Shown: positions 7,212 to 15,464 of the stretch, one piece after another
How positions within the stretch are numbered: the stretch's first letter is position 1
How the letters are laid out: each line of letters starts with the position of its first letter
Source: Hyphomicrobiales bacterium
Lineage (GTDB): Bacteria; Pseudomonadota; Alphaproteobacteria; Rhizobiales; Xanthobacteraceae
Reading direction: 5' to 3'
Assembly (NCBI GenBank): GCA_016210825.1
Contig: JACQTM010000291.1
Span: 1-17,385 of the forward strand
Length of the DNA stretch: 17,385 nt
Translations under genes and position numbers: made by a program
Notes under the pieces: generated by a model
Told to the model about the DNA's origin: nothing
Seen by the model: only the letters and a program-made list of their open reading frames with translations
Database searches by the model: none

Positions 7212-8805
7212 GTCCCAGCGCTATCAGAGTTACGGCAAACCAGATTGCCTGCCAGTTAGCGAAGCTCTCATTACACAAAACATAAACCGCCGACAGCACA
7301 AGAGTTACCGCCGAGGCAATTTCAGCCCCACCGCGCGTTCCGGCAGGACGCGCCATGCGCATTGATAGAGCGAGGAACGGCACCGTGGCAGCCGTCAGCG
7401 GTGCCGCCGGGAAATCCCGGTATCGCGGATCGAAATCGAGTGCGAGCGCGGCGATAAGCGAAAGGACGGTCAGCGCGACGAGCAATAGTCCTACGGCGAA
7501 CGAAAGCGGATTGTGCGGACGATGCTCCGGACGGCCGAGCACACGGGTGAAGCTCGGTATCCCAGCGCCAATCGCAAGCGCTACCGATCCGGCGATGGGC
7601 GCGGCCAGTGCGACGGCCACGAGTGCAAGCGAACGCGCCCAGCCGCCGATCCCCAGGCTTTCCAATGAAACGTTTTCAATCGACCATGGAACGAGCAAGC
7701 CAGCGGTTCCCGCCGTCGCGGCGATAGCCAACCACCGCGTCAGGCTTGTTTCGTTTTTCGCGCGCCTGCGAGCGAAAATCGCCATACCGAAAATGCACGC
7801 GGCGAATGCGACACCGCCCGCCGCTTGCCAAAGCCATGCCGGATGATTTGAGACGGCGTGGCCCCATGTGAATTTCGTGTCGCGTCGATAGGCATCAAGA
7901 AGCCCCCAATGCCCCCCCACCGTTCCCTCAAGCTGACGCTTCCAGGGTTGATCGTAGGCCTCAATGAGGTTGACGCGGAAATTGCGCGTCTTGGTGAGCG
8001 TAAGCACGTCGTGGAGAACACGTGCCTGATTGACTGGCGACGGCAGGGCGCCTTCACGCATCCGGCCTGCGCTCGGCCAACCGGTTTCTCCGATCAGGAT
8101 TTCCTTGCCCGGAAAGGCTGCCACGACGCGCTCGCGGATCGAATCCACATGAGTGGCGGCATAACGTGCGGCAATCGGAAAATCCTCCCAGTACGGAAGG
8201 ATATGGATGGTCACGAAGTCGACCGCGTCGACGAGATCGCGGCTGCGTAGCCAGAACTCCCAGACGTCAGCATAGGTCACTGGCACGGATACTTGCGACT
8301 TCACACCGCGAACGACGTTGGTGAGATCGGTCACGGACATTTCGCCGCGCAATAGAACTTCGTTGCCAACGACGATTGATTGGATGACGTCTGGAAATCG
8401 CTTGGCGAGCGCGATCACGCTCTCGATCTGGTGACGATTCTTTTCGGTGTCACTCGATAGCCAGAGCCCCTGAATGACTTTCAGGCCGTGCCGCTTTGCA
8501 ATCTCGGCAATCCGGTCGAGGCCATGCTCAATCGAATAGCTGCGCACGCAATTGGCAAGCCGGGATAACTGCGCCAGGTCCTGGTCGATCTGGGCGGGAT
8601 CGACACGGGTCGAGCTATCGAGTGGCGTCTGCTGGCTGCGGAAGGGGGCATAGGATACGCAATAGAGCTTCTCGCCTGGTGCGAGCGGCGATGGTGGCAT
8701 GGCGACAGCTTGGCCAAGCCACCACCAGCCGCCTCCGACGATAGCCGCCACCAGCAGAAAGAGCGGGACGGGATAACGCATCGCATTGCGATATTTCGTG
8801 GACAT
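7177..8805 (-). CDS. ndvC: NdvC-type membrane glycosyl hydrolase family 17 protein (beta-glucan synthesis)
   Basis: A 542-residue (about 59 kDa) protein with an N-terminal membrane anchor (residues 13-33), a periplasmic GH17 domain (about 46-305) and seven or so membrane helices to the end. GH17 is shown by YCVSYAPFR at the first strand and VGNEVLLRGE with Glu149 as the likely acid/base. It also has HILPYWEDF, ILIGETGWPSAG with Glu240 as the likely nucleophile, and EAYDQPWK. In Bradyrhizobium japonicum, NdvC is a ~62 kDa protein needed for the beta-(1,6) linkages of cyclic beta-(1,3),(1,6)-glucan and resembles fungal beta-1,3-glucanosyltransferases. Size, domain order and the neighbouring ndvD and ndvB match that locus. 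It is transcribed divergently from ndvD across about 250 bp. The start could also be the ATG at 8781; neither has a strong ribosome site. Transglycosylation rather than hydrolysis is likely but inferred. Confidence 0.88.
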   Translation of the reverse strand: MSTKYRNAMRYPVPLFLLVAAIVGGGWWWLGQAVAMPPSPLAPGEKLYCVSYAPFRSQQTPLDSSTRVDPAQIDQDLAQLSRLANCVRSYSIEHGLDRIAEIAKRHGLKVIQGLWLSSDTEKNRHQIESVIALAKRFPDVIQSIVVGNEVLLRGEMSVTDLTNVVRGVKSQVSVPVTYADVWEFWLRSRDLVDAVDFVTIHILPYWEDFPIAARYAATHVDSIRERVVAAFPGKEILIGETGWPSAGRMREGALPSPVNQARVLHDVLTLTKTRNFRVNLIEAYDQPWKRQLEGTVGGHWGLLDAYRRDTKFTWGHAVSNHPAWLWQAAGGVAFAACIFGMAIFARRRAKNETSLTRWLAIAATAGTAGLLVPWSIENVSLESLGIGGWARSLALVAVALAAPIAGSVALAIGAGIPSFTRVLGRPEHRPHNPLSFAVGLLLVALTVLSLIAALALDFDPRYRDFPAAPLTAATVPFLALSMRMARPAGTRGGAEIASAVTLVLSAVYVLCNESFANWQAIWFAVTLIALGLTLFRVRDVQD

Positions 8806-9055
8806 GGGGCAGGCGCCGTTATGTCGCGAGCAGCTGCAACTGCCAAGGCCTCACCTTAGGTCAGGGCGCTGAGCAAATGGGTGTCAAGAACCGCGCGCGT
8901 TTTAATCAAGAGTCCGACTGGTGCTGGACAAACCCCATCAGTTCAGGTCATTTGAGCATCGTGCCTGGTTTTGCGTCGGCGGGCTTATTGCTGACCAATT
9001 CCGGTGCACAGACTGGCCGTCTGACTGAAAGTGACCCAGTAAATCCGGCGCGGAC

Positions 9056-9520
9056 ATGCCCTCCTCGTTGTTGCGTTTCTTGGCCGTGGCCTGTTTCGCG
9101 GCCGTCTTGGCACCCGGGCCGGTAGCGGCCCAAAGCGGTGACGGCCAACGTGCCCAACCCGCCGATCCCGCCAAAGAACAGCGCAAGATCGACGAATTTG
9201 CCGAGGCCGCCAGCCGCTTGGCTGGGCCCGCCAGCAACCCGGAATGCGTCTGGCTGGGACGGCGTGTGGTCAATCTGCTCTGGCGGGATGACCTCGACAC
9301 CGCCTTCCGCCACCTTGACCTTTACGACCGGTTCGGTTGCCCCGGGGGGCATATTCAGGCGACGTTCAGGTGCGTCGTGCGACAAGGGAATATCGATCCC
9401 AAGGTACCGGAGACCCTCAGGGCACGGATCCATACCTGTTGGATAAACCCGTCGTTGCCACCCCCGCCCGCCGCCGCTGCGAGTGCCACGCCAGCGCCGC
9501 AGGGAACTGCCAGTCAGTGA
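9056..9520 (+). CDS. ndvD: Small secreted beta-(1,3),(1,6)-glucan biosynthesis protein (NdvD-like)
   Basis: A 154-residue protein with a clear signal peptide: a hydrophobic core at residues 5-20 and a likely cleavage after PVAA (residue 25). The mature part has a conserved-looking core with four cysteines (64, 95, 106, 128), including PECVWLGRRVVNLLWRDDLD and DRFGCPGGHIQATFRCVV, then a Pro/Ala-rich tail. I recall close relatives annotated in Bradyrhizobium as beta-(1-3), beta-(1-6)-glucan biosynthesis protein. The published ndvD of B. japonicum lies between ndvB and ndvC, has one membrane segment and is needed for glucan production in vivo. That product was reported larger (about 26 kDa against about 16 kDa here), so the match rests on position and signal segment. 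A stop 22 bases upstream makes the ATG at 9056 the first available; no strong ribosome site is visible. Confidence 0.78.
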   Translation: MPSSLLRFLAVACFAAVLAPGPVAAQSGDGQRAQPADPAKEQRKIDEFAEAASRLAGPASNPECVWLGRRVVNLLWRDDLDTAFRHLDLYDRFGCPGGHIQATFRCVVRQGNIDPKVPETLRARIHTCWINPSLPPPPAAAASATPAPQGTASQ

Positions 9521-9627
9521 CGGAGTTATTGTTTCAGTTGCATGCCAGCGGTCTTGAAAACGCCGTGAGTGAGAATCAAATTGAAAGTCTACTTCCGTAC
9601 GCGGTAACTTGAACAAAACCAAAAAAC

Positions 9628-9654
9628 ACTCCCGCCCAGGGGACGGGCCGGAGT
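9628..9654 (-). terminator. Terminator-like hairpin facing the minus strand, between ndvD and ndvB
   Basis: ACTCCCGCCC and GGGCCGGAGT form a ten-position stem with a single C-C mismatch around a seven-base loop. On the minus strand the stem is followed by GTTTTTTGG, the U-run of an intrinsic terminator. On the plus strand there is no T-run, so the structure points against both flanking genes. It would stop antisense transcription coming out of the ndvB 5' region. Confidence 0.55.
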
Positions 9655-9686
9655 CGTCAGCTCAGCCCCGATAGAGTTAGCGTTTC

Positions 9687-12404
9687 ATGCGCTCCGTGGC
9701 AGCCGTCGTCGCCCTAGTGGCGTGCGTGCATGCCGGGCTGTGGGCCCTTGCGCGCGGCAAAGTCGAAGCTCCAAACTTCGACGGCCAGTTCGCAAGCATT
9801 TCCTACGCTCCGTATGAGGGCTCTGCCCACCCCGACCGGGGTGACAGCGTCAACATCGCCCGCGTCCGGACCGACCTGAAGATGCTCGCGCCCTATACGC
9901 GAGCGGTGCGCACCTATTCGTCCACCGGCGGCGTCGAGGTCGTGACGCCAATCGCCGACGAATTTGGGCTGCGGGTCACACTCGGCGCGTGGATCGATAA
10001 GAACGAAGCCCGTAACCAGCGCGAAACCCGCGCGGTACTCGATCTCTCGCGTCGCTACCACAACATCGACGGTATCGTGATCGGTAACGAAACGGTGTTT
10101 CGCGGCGAGCAGACCGTTGAGGAACTGATCAAACGCATCCAGCGCGTCAAGCGCGAGACGAACGTACCTGTCACCACCGGCGAGATTTGGCATGTCTGGA
10201 TCGAGCATCCGGAACTCGCCTCAGCGGTTGATTACATCGCGGCGCATATCCTGCCGTATTGGGAAGGCTTTTCGGAAAAACAAGCGGTCGATCAAGCTGT
10301 CCTGATCTACAACACGTTGCGCCAAGCCTATCCCGGCAAGCGCGTCGTCATTGCCGAGTTCGGTTGGCCTAGCGCCGGATATAACTTAAAGAAAGCCAAT
10401 CCTGGCCCGCAGATCCAGGCGGTCGTCCTACGCGACTTCGTCGCACGGGCAGACGCCATGGGCATCGATTACAACATCGTCGAAGCGATCGATCAGCCTT
10501 GGAAAATATTCGAAGGCGGCGTCGGTCCTTATTGGGGAATTTTCGACGCCTCCCGACAAATTAAATTTAATTGGGTCGGGCCGATCACCGATGCGAACCA
10601 CTGGAAGACCATGGGTCTTTCGGTTCTGCTCGGCGTGTTGCTGTCCTTGCCGATCCTCGCGCTGAGCGGAGCGACGGTTGCACAGTCGGCACTGCTTGCA
10701 TTGGCGGCGCATGCTGTCGGCGCCTGGTTTGCGACCGTGTTTGCCTATTGGCGCGGACACTACTTTGTCCCGGGAGCAGTCTTTGCGCTCGGGCTTGGCC
10801 TCGTGCTGTTGATCCCACTCGTGCTTATCGCGCTGGCGCGAATTGAGGAAATTGCCGCCGTTGCCTTCGGCCGCAAGCCGCGCCGCTTGATCATGTCACC
10901 ACCGCTCGCGCCGCAGGGCTATGGTCCGAAGGTTTCGATCCACGTTCCTGCCTACCAAGAGCCGCCGGAGATGCTCAAGGCGACTCTCGATGCTATTTCG
11001 CGGCTGAATTATGCGAACTTCGAATGCGTCGTCGCCATCAACAACACTCCCGATCCGGCTTTCTGGCAACCGATTGAAGAGCATTGCAGTCAGCTCGGTG
11101 AAAGATTCAAGTTCGTTCGTGCCGACAGTCTTTCCGGATTCAAGGCTGGCGCGTTGCGACTAGCCTTGGTGCACACGGCGGCCGATGCCGAAATCATTGG
11201 CGTGATCGATGCAGACTACATTGTGCATCCTGATTGGTTGTCCGATCTCGTCCCGCTCTTTGCCGATCCAAAGGTCGGCCTCGTACAATCCCCGCAAGAT
11301 CATCGCGATGGCGACCGCAGCGTGATGCATCACGCCATGCACGGCGAATATGCAGGTTTCTTCGATATCGGCATGGTCCAGCGCAACGAAGCCAATGCAA
11401 TCATCGTACATGGAACAATGTGCCTGATCCGCCGCGCGGCACTTGAAGCCGCAGGCAACTGGTCAAGCGACACAATTTGCGAAGACACCGATCTTGGTTT
11501 GACGTTACTTGAGAACGGCTGGATCGGCCATTATACCAACCGCCGCTACGGCTATGGCCTTCTCCCCGACACCTTCGACGCCTTTAAGAAGCAGCGTCAT
11601 CGTTGGGCCTACGGCGGATTCCAGATCGTGAAGAAACATTGGCGCCACTTCCTGCCGGGCGGGAGTCTGCTAACGCGCGAACAGAAGCGCGAATTCGCCC
11701 TCGGCTGGCTTAATTGGCTCGGCGCCGAAACCATCGGCGTAGCGGTTGCCATCCTTAATCTGCTGTGGGTTCCGGTCGTCGCCTTCGCGGGCATTGCAAT
11801 CCCCGACATGATATTGACGATTCCGATTATCGCTGCCTTCCTGGTGACGTTCGTGCATTTCGTAACGCTCTACCGCCTACGCGTCGGTATTTCCGGCAAG
11901 CAGACTTTTGGCGCGGTGCTCGCGGCCATGTCATTGCAATGGACTGTGGCGCGTGCGGTCGGTGATGGCATCGTCAAGGAACATTTACCGTTCGCGCGCA
12001 CCGCAAAGGGCGGCTGGGCACGTCGGCCGCGCAACTTCCAGGCGTTCTGGGAAACTGTTGTGGGCGTCGCTTTGTTGCTTGGAGCAGCTATTCTGATCGC
12101 TACCAATCGAATGCAGGTCCACGAGGTGACAGTGTTCGCGGTCGTCCTCGTAATTCAGAGCCTGCCATTCCTGTCGGCCGCAGCGATCGCTTTCATTGAG
12201 GGCAAACGGTTCAACGATTTCGCCTATTGGCGTGATGTCGAGGCGCGCCTTGTGCAATTCCTGCCGCGCAGCGGTGCAATCGCAAAGCTGCCGGCCATGC
12301 CTGGCGTGCCCGCCGGGCCTGGAGTGCCGTCGGTTCCTGCACCGTCCGCGGTGCCAATTGTACCGGCGCCACCCGCCGACGAGACAATTCGACCCGCGCA
12401 ATAA
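9687..12404 (+). CDS. ndvB: NdvB-type cyclic beta-glucan synthase: GH17 domain fused to a membrane GT2 glycosyltransferase
   Basis: A 905-residue (about 99 kDa) inner-membrane protein. An N-terminal anchor (residues 3-22) leads into a periplasmic GH17 domain (about 36-300) with VIGNETVFRGE (Glu135), HILPYWEGF, VIAEFGWPSAG (Glu224) and EAIDQPWK. Two or three membrane helices follow (about 310-385), then a cytoplasmic GT2 domain. It carries VSIHVPAYQEPPEML (416-430), DADY (508-511), TICEDTDLG (596-604) and QRHRW (636-640), the D, DxD, ED and Q--RW residues of processive synthases. More helices occur at about 665-800, and a Pro/Ala/Val-rich tail ends the protein. B. japonicum NdvB is a ~102 kDa protein required for the beta-(1,3) glucan backbone, which agrees with this size and context. 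UDP-glucose is the expected donor. The gene is 166 bp after ndvD and ends one base before the stop of the convergent M20 gene. Confidence 0.9.
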   Translation: MRSVAAVVALVACVHAGLWALARGKVEAPNFDGQFASISYAPYEGSAHPDRGDSVNIARVRTDLKMLAPYTRAVRTYSSTGGVEVVTPIADEFGLRVTLGAWIDKNEARNQRETRAVLDLSRRYHNIDGIVIGNETVFRGEQTVEELIKRIQRVKRETNVPVTTGEIWHVWIEHPELASAVDYIAAHILPYWEGFSEKQAVDQAVLIYNTLRQAYPGKRVVIAEFGWPSAGYNLKKANPGPQIQAVVLRDFVARADAMGIDYNIVEAIDQPWKIFEGGVGPYWGIFDASRQIKFNWVGPITDANHWKTMGLSVLLGVLLSLPILALSGATVAQSALLALAAHAVGAWFATVFAYWRGHYFVPGAVFALGLGLVLLIPLVLIALARIEEIAAVAFGRKPRRLIMSPPLAPQGYGPKVSIHVPAYQEPPEMLKATLDAISRLNYANFECVVAINNTPDPAFWQPIEEHCSQLGERFKFVRADSLSGFKAGALRLALVHTAADAEIIGVIDADYIVHPDWLSDLVPLFADPKVGLVQSPQDHRDGDRSVMHHAMHGEYAGFFDIGMVQRNEANAIIVHGTMCLIRRAALEAAGNWSSDTICEDTDLGLTLLENGWIGHYTNRRYGYGLLPDTFDAFKKQRHRWAYGGFQIVKKHWRHFLPGGSLLTREQKREFALGWLNWLGAETIGVAVAILNLLWVPVVAFAGIAIPDMILTIPIIAAFLVTFVHFVTLYRLRVGISGKQTFGAVLAAMSLQWTVARAVGDGIVKEHLPFARTAKGGWARRPRNFQAFWETVVGVALLLGAAILIATNRMQVHEVTVFAVVLVIQSLPFLSAAAIAFIEGKRFNDFAYWRDVEARLVQFLPRSGAIAKLPAMPGVPAGPGVPSVPAPSAVPIVPAPPADETIRPAQ

Positions 12405-12405
12405 T

Positions 12406-13581
12406 TCAAGCCGGAAGCGCTGTCTCCACGAGTCGTACCCAGTAAGACGTTCCGAACGGGATAACCTCGTCATTGAAGTCATAGGCTGGATGATGCAGCC
12501 CCGAGCTCGCGCCATTGCCGATAAAGATGAATGCGCCCGGCCGCGCGTTGAGCATGAATGAAAAATCCTCCGCTCCCATGACCGGTGCAATGTTGTCATC
12601 AACGCGCTCGCGCCCCACTACCTCCGAGGCAACAGACGCGGCGAACGCCGCCTGCAGCGCGTGGTTACGGGTCACCGGATAATCGCGCCGATACGTGAGC
12701 TTGGCGGTTGCGCCATAAAGCCGTGCAGTTGCCGGCACAATCTCGTGCAGGCGCCTTTCTAGCAAGTCCTGCACATCGGGTTTAAGGCTACGCGCCGTCC
12801 CGCGCAATAATGCGGTTTGCGGAATGACGTTGTCGGTGTTGCCGGCCACAAACATGCATATCGACACCACCGCCGATTCGAGCGGATCGACATTGCGCGA
12901 CACCACCGACTGAATCTGGTTGATGATCTGCGCGCCGACGAGCACGGTATCGACGGAGAAATGCGGTCGCGCGGCATGGCCCCCCTTGCCCTCTATTTCG
13001 ATGACAATACGGTCGGCGGCAGCCATGAGCGCGCCAGACCGGAGCGCAAACTCTCCGGCTGGCAAGCCGGGATAATTATGCATGCCGTAGACTTCGTCGA
13101 TGCCAAAACGGTCCATCATCCCGTCTTCGACCATCGCCTTGCCGCCGGCGCCGCCTTCCTCAGCCGGCTGGAAGATAACGATGGCGGTGCCAGCAAAATT
13201 CCGCGTCTCGGCAAGATACTTCGCCGCGCCAAGCAACATTGCCGTGTGCCCATCGTGGCCGCAGGCGTGCATTTTACCGGGGTTCTTCGATTTGTAGTGG
13301 ACGTCGTTTGCTTCATCGATCGGCAATGCATCCATATCGGCGCGAAGCCCAACGACCTTGGTAGCTTGCCCGGCCGCCGCCTTGCGTCCTCGGATCACGC
13401 CGACTACGCCGGTACGACCGATTCCAGGGACAACCTCGTCACAACCGAAACTCTTGAGTTTGTCCGCAACGGTCGTCGCCGTACGATGAACGTCATAGAG
13501 CAGCTCGGGATGCGCGTGCAGATCGCGCCGCCACGTCGTAATCTCGGGGTGAAAATCGGCTATACGGTTCACAATGGGCAT
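12406..13581 (-). CDS. M20 family metal-dependent amidohydrolase (hippurate hydrolase-like)
   Basis: A 391-residue cytoplasmic peptidase-family hydrolase of the kind that cleaves N-acyl amino acids (hippurate hydrolase/aminoacylase/IAA-amino acid hydrolase group). It starts MPIVNRIADFHPEITTWRRD followed by LHAHPEL, the classic N-terminus. Metal ligands are visible: Cys107 and His109 in KMHACGHDGH, Glu142 in FQPAEEGGAGG, His168 in VYGMHNYPG, and a late His in GLHHPAYDFND. The frame extends back to 13719, overlapping the tRNA promoter region. The ATG at 13581 is preferred because AGGAC lies about eight bases upstream and the length then equals the family norm. The exact substrate cannot be told from sequence. 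It converges on ndvB with one base between stops and is transcribed away from the tRNA-Lys gene. Confidence 0.93.
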   Translation of the reverse strand: MPIVNRIADFHPEITTWRRDLHAHPELLYDVHRTATTVADKLKSFGCDEVVPGIGRTGVVGVIRGRKAAAGQATKVVGLRADMDALPIDEANDVHYKSKNPGKMHACGHDGHTAMLLGAAKYLAETRNFAGTAIVIFQPAEEGGAGGKAMVEDGMMDRFGIDEVYGMHNYPGLPAGEFALRSGALMAAADRIVIEIEGKGGHAARPHFSVDTVLVGAQIINQIQSVVSRNVDPLESAVVSICMFVAGNTDNVIPQTALLRGTARSLKPDVQDLLERRLHEIVPATARLYGATAKLTYRRDYPVTRNHALQAAFAASVASEVVGRERVDDNIAPVMGAEDFSFMLNARPGAFIFIGNGASSGLHHPAYDFNDEVIPFGTSYWVRLVETALPA

Positions 13582-13681
13582 CGGTAAGTCCTGTGCAAGG
13601 CAATGCCGCATCCGGCACTGGGGGCGAGGGTCTAGCACATCGAAGCGCGTACTACAGGTCAATTGCGCGAGAGTTACGCTA

Positions 13682-13710
13682 TTGACCACGCAGGACGCCG
13701 CCCGTACACA
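13682..13710 (+). promoter_or_regulatory. Candidate promoter for tRNA-Lys
   Basis: TTGACC at 13682-13687 and TACACA at 13705-13710 are separated by 17 bases and lie immediately upstream of the tRNA. They resemble a housekeeping sigma-70 promoter, the -35 box well and the -10 box moderately. The start site would fall only a few bases before the mature tRNA 5' end, so the leader would be very short. This is pattern matching only. Confidence 0.4.
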
Positions 13711-13719
13711 CGCGCGCAC

Positions 13720-13794
13720 GGGCCCATAGCTCAGTGGTAGAGCAACTGACTTTTAATCAGTAGGTCGATGGTTCGAATCCATCTGGGCTCACCA
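13720..13794 (+). tRNA. tRNA-Lys (anticodon UUU)
   Basis: A complete 75-base cloverleaf with encoded CCA. The acceptor stem is GGGCCCA/TGGGCTC (one G-T pair) and the D arm is GCTC-AGTGGTA-GAGC. The anticodon stem is ACTGA/TCAGT with loop CTTTTAA (anticodon TTT at 13752-13754). The T arm is GATGG-TTCGAAT-CCATC, and the discriminator A is followed by CCA at 13792-13794. It reads both Lys codons. The 3' flank (120 bp to the DUF3551 stop) shows no integrase or obvious repeat of the tRNA end, so there is no sign that this tRNA is used as an attachment site within the window. Confidence 0.97.
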
Positions 13795-13914
13795 GCCCGC
13801 ACCGCGCCATAAATTCTTCGGATACGCCTCAGCGCGTACGTGGCGAGCGAACCGGCGTCAATCGTCAATCCAGCGCATTGCCGCTGGGCGTAAAATCGGC
13901 CCGCTCCCGGTTCA

Positions 13915-14223
13915 TTAGTCGCAGTCCGTCCAACGGCCAAAACCGAGATAGATACGGCATGGAGGTGCCGCGCGGTAAGCCTGTCTGCGCCGCGAGGTGC
14001 CGAAATAGCGTCTATCCAAACGGTAATCCGGAACCGCATATTCTCTTGCGTTGATGCTGCAATTGCCACCGACACCACTGATCGCCGCGCGGCAGCTCCA
14101 CATCGAATAGAAGCCGCAATTGACCGCGCCGTCGCTATAGGTGGCGCAATATGGTGCGGCAATTGCGTTCCAAGGCGCAATCGCGGCAAGCACCAAAACA
14201 CCAAGGCCAAACAGCTCACGCAT
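13915..14223 (-). CDS. DUF3551-type small secreted Cys-rich protein
   Basis: A 102-residue exported protein. The ATG at 14223 is chosen because GAGGAGA lies about six bases upstream and it gives a proper signal peptide (residues 1-23, MRELFGLGVLVLAAIAPWNA then IAA). The longer frame to 14385 adds an Arg-rich non-coding-looking head. The mature start APYCATYSDGAVNCGFYSMW followed by SCRAAISGVGGNC matches DUF3551, with Cys26, 36, 44 and 55 in the family's Y-C--Y-G---NCGF----C----SG-GG-C spacing. Such proteins are abundant in Bradyrhizobium and relatives; their function is unknown and periplasmic disulfides are likely. The C-terminal part is unusually Arg-rich and also carries two Cys. It faces the tRNA gene tail to tail. 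Confidence 0.82.
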   Translation of the reverse strand: MRELFGLGVLVLAAIAPWNAIAAPYCATYSDGAVNCGFYSMWSCRAAISGVGGNCSINAREYAVPDYRLDRRYFGTSRRRQAYRAAPPCRIYLGFGRWTDCD

Positions 14224-14442
14224 GCGTCTTCTCCTCAAAACTCCGCCGATTTGTGCCCTGCAACAAGCTACTCCATCGGTCGCAAAATGGCGACGTTCCG
14301 ATGATCGATAAATGAACGCGTGCAATTGAAACAATTCGTTGCCTAAGATCACCACAGTTTCATGAAAGCGTCGCTGCCTCGCCACAGAGTTAAGCTAGGC
14401 ATTCGCACGAGGTGAGGAATAAAATAAGCCGAGGAGGCCACA

Positions 14443-14637
14443 ATGAACGTCGCGATCGAGACAGATATGACTGGACGGCCTGCGCGCTTTTCCGACAGAC
14501 CGGCTTGCCCACAATGCGGAAACTGCCTCGTCGCGCCAAAAATCGCGGCATTTGCCGACGACGGGCGCATATGGCACACGTGGTCATGCGATCGTTGCGA
14601 TCACGAATTCGTCACGTGCGTCGATTTACGTGAATGA
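14443..14637 (+). CDS. Small zinc-ribbon-like protein
   Basis: A 64-residue protein with a strong ribosome site (GAGGAGG, six bases before the ATG). Residues 20-28 read PACPQCGNC and 48-55 read SCDRCDHE. This makes two CxxC knuckles 24 residues apart (Cys22/25 and Cys49/52), as in small zinc ribbons; extra Cys at 28 and 59 are present. The segment between (AFADDGRIWHTWSC) fits the beta strands of a ribbon. Similar short proteins are common in Bradyrhizobium-type genomes, but I know of no function. It stands alone, divergent from the DUF3551 gene across about 220 bp, a gap in which I see no other gene. Confidence 0.72.
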   Translation: MNVAIETDMTGRPARFSDRPACPQCGNCLVAPKIAAFADDGRIWHTWSCDRCDHEFVTCVDLRE

Positions 14638-14745
14638 TCGCTACGGCTACCTATAGCGACGAGTCCTCGGTCGAAAATCGCTGCGAACGGATTATCTGAA
14701 ATTTTCGCAGATTTGCCATTACGATAAGAGGCGGTCAGTAATAAA

Positions 14746-14772
14746 AACCCGCCGCGTCTCGTGCAGCGGGTT
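14746..14772 (-). terminator. Intrinsic terminator of the four-helix membrane protein gene
   Basis: AACCCGC (14746-14752) pairs with GCGGGTT (14766-14772) around a 13-base loop. On the minus strand the stem runs into TTTTTAT. It lies 26 bases after the stop of the minus-strand gene ending at 14799, the right place and orientation for its rho-independent terminator. Confidence 0.78.
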
Positions 14773-14798
14773 CCTATATTCAAGAAGCACGTTAATCG

Positions 14799-15242
14799 TT
14801 ATGGCCGCCATCGCAGCAATAGCGCGGTCCCCAATCCCCAAGCGCCGTGATTGAGCACATGAGTTGCCATTCGTCCGGCATCCCATCCAGCCGCCATGGG
14901 AATGCCCTTAAGCGGAAACACGATGAACCAGAGAACGAGGCTTGGAAAGATTGCGCCGAACAGGAACGCGGCGACCCAATAGATTAGGTCCTTCGGAAAA
15001 TACTTCTCGACCGCGCCGAAGACGATTCCCCACACGCCGCCCCAGAACGCCAGTGACCAGGTTTGCGGAACACCGAGTGGCTTGGTTGCACCCATAGGAA
15101 ATGCACCTGGGGCCAAACCGGTAAGGTTCAGGATCGTCCAAACAGCCATCTGAAAAACGAGCAGCGAGATGGCGCCTGCTGCGAACAAAAAGAATACGTT
15201 GTGGCTGAGCGAAATGCCGCCCGCCTGAGCTTTTGCAGCCAT
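14799..15242 (-). CDS. Four-helix integral membrane protein of unknown function
   Basis: A 147-residue protein with four membrane segments at about residues 14-38, 62-80, 86-111 and 126-145. Short charged loops lie between them, with AVEKYFPKDL between helices 2 and 3. GGGGAGGA is placed about six bases before the ATG, and a terminator follows the stop, so it appears to be a single-gene unit. The 'DAGRMATHVLNHGAWGLGT' end carries a His pair in or near the last helix. I do not recognise a named family. It is divergent from the FAD monooxygenase gene across about 220 bp that should hold both promoters. Confidence 0.82.
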   Translation of the reverse strand: MAAKAQAGGISLSHNVFFLFAAGAISLLVFQMAVWTILNLTGLAPGAFPMGATKPLGVPQTWSLAFWGGVWGIVFGAVEKYFPKDLIYWVAAFLFGAIFPSLVLWFIVFPLKGIPMAAGWDAGRMATHVLNHGAWGLGTALLLRWRP

Positions 15243-15464
15243 GATGGTTCCTCCCCAGATTTCTTACCGACAAGCACATGCCGGCGGCGATGACTTGAGA
15301 TCGAAGTTATTTTACCCCGGATAGAACCCCGGCGCATCCCGGTCCATTCCACGGTTCGCTGTATGTCATTCGCCCATTGCAGTTTCCCTACGACGCCTAC
15401 CGGTTTATGACAGTCGAACTTGGGCGGCATCCCAGCCGCCATGAAGCTACGGGGTGAGTACGGA

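Noticed and set aside
8948..9622. A 224-codon open frame on the minus strand opposite ndvD, close in size to the reported NdvD (about 26 kDa).
   Set aside because: It has no convincing hydrophobic segment or domain and is Gly/Arg/Pro-rich as expected of an antisense frame. The plus strand has a textbook signal peptide and a Cys-conserved core.
13870..13887. CCAGCG/CGCTGG hairpin downstream of the DUF3551 gene as a terminator.
   Set aside because: Only six pairs and no T-run on either strand, so not supported as an intrinsic terminator.
13720..13914. tRNA-Lys as an integration site for a mobile element.
   Set aside because: No integrase, no repeat of the tRNA 3' end and no composition change were seen in the flanks.
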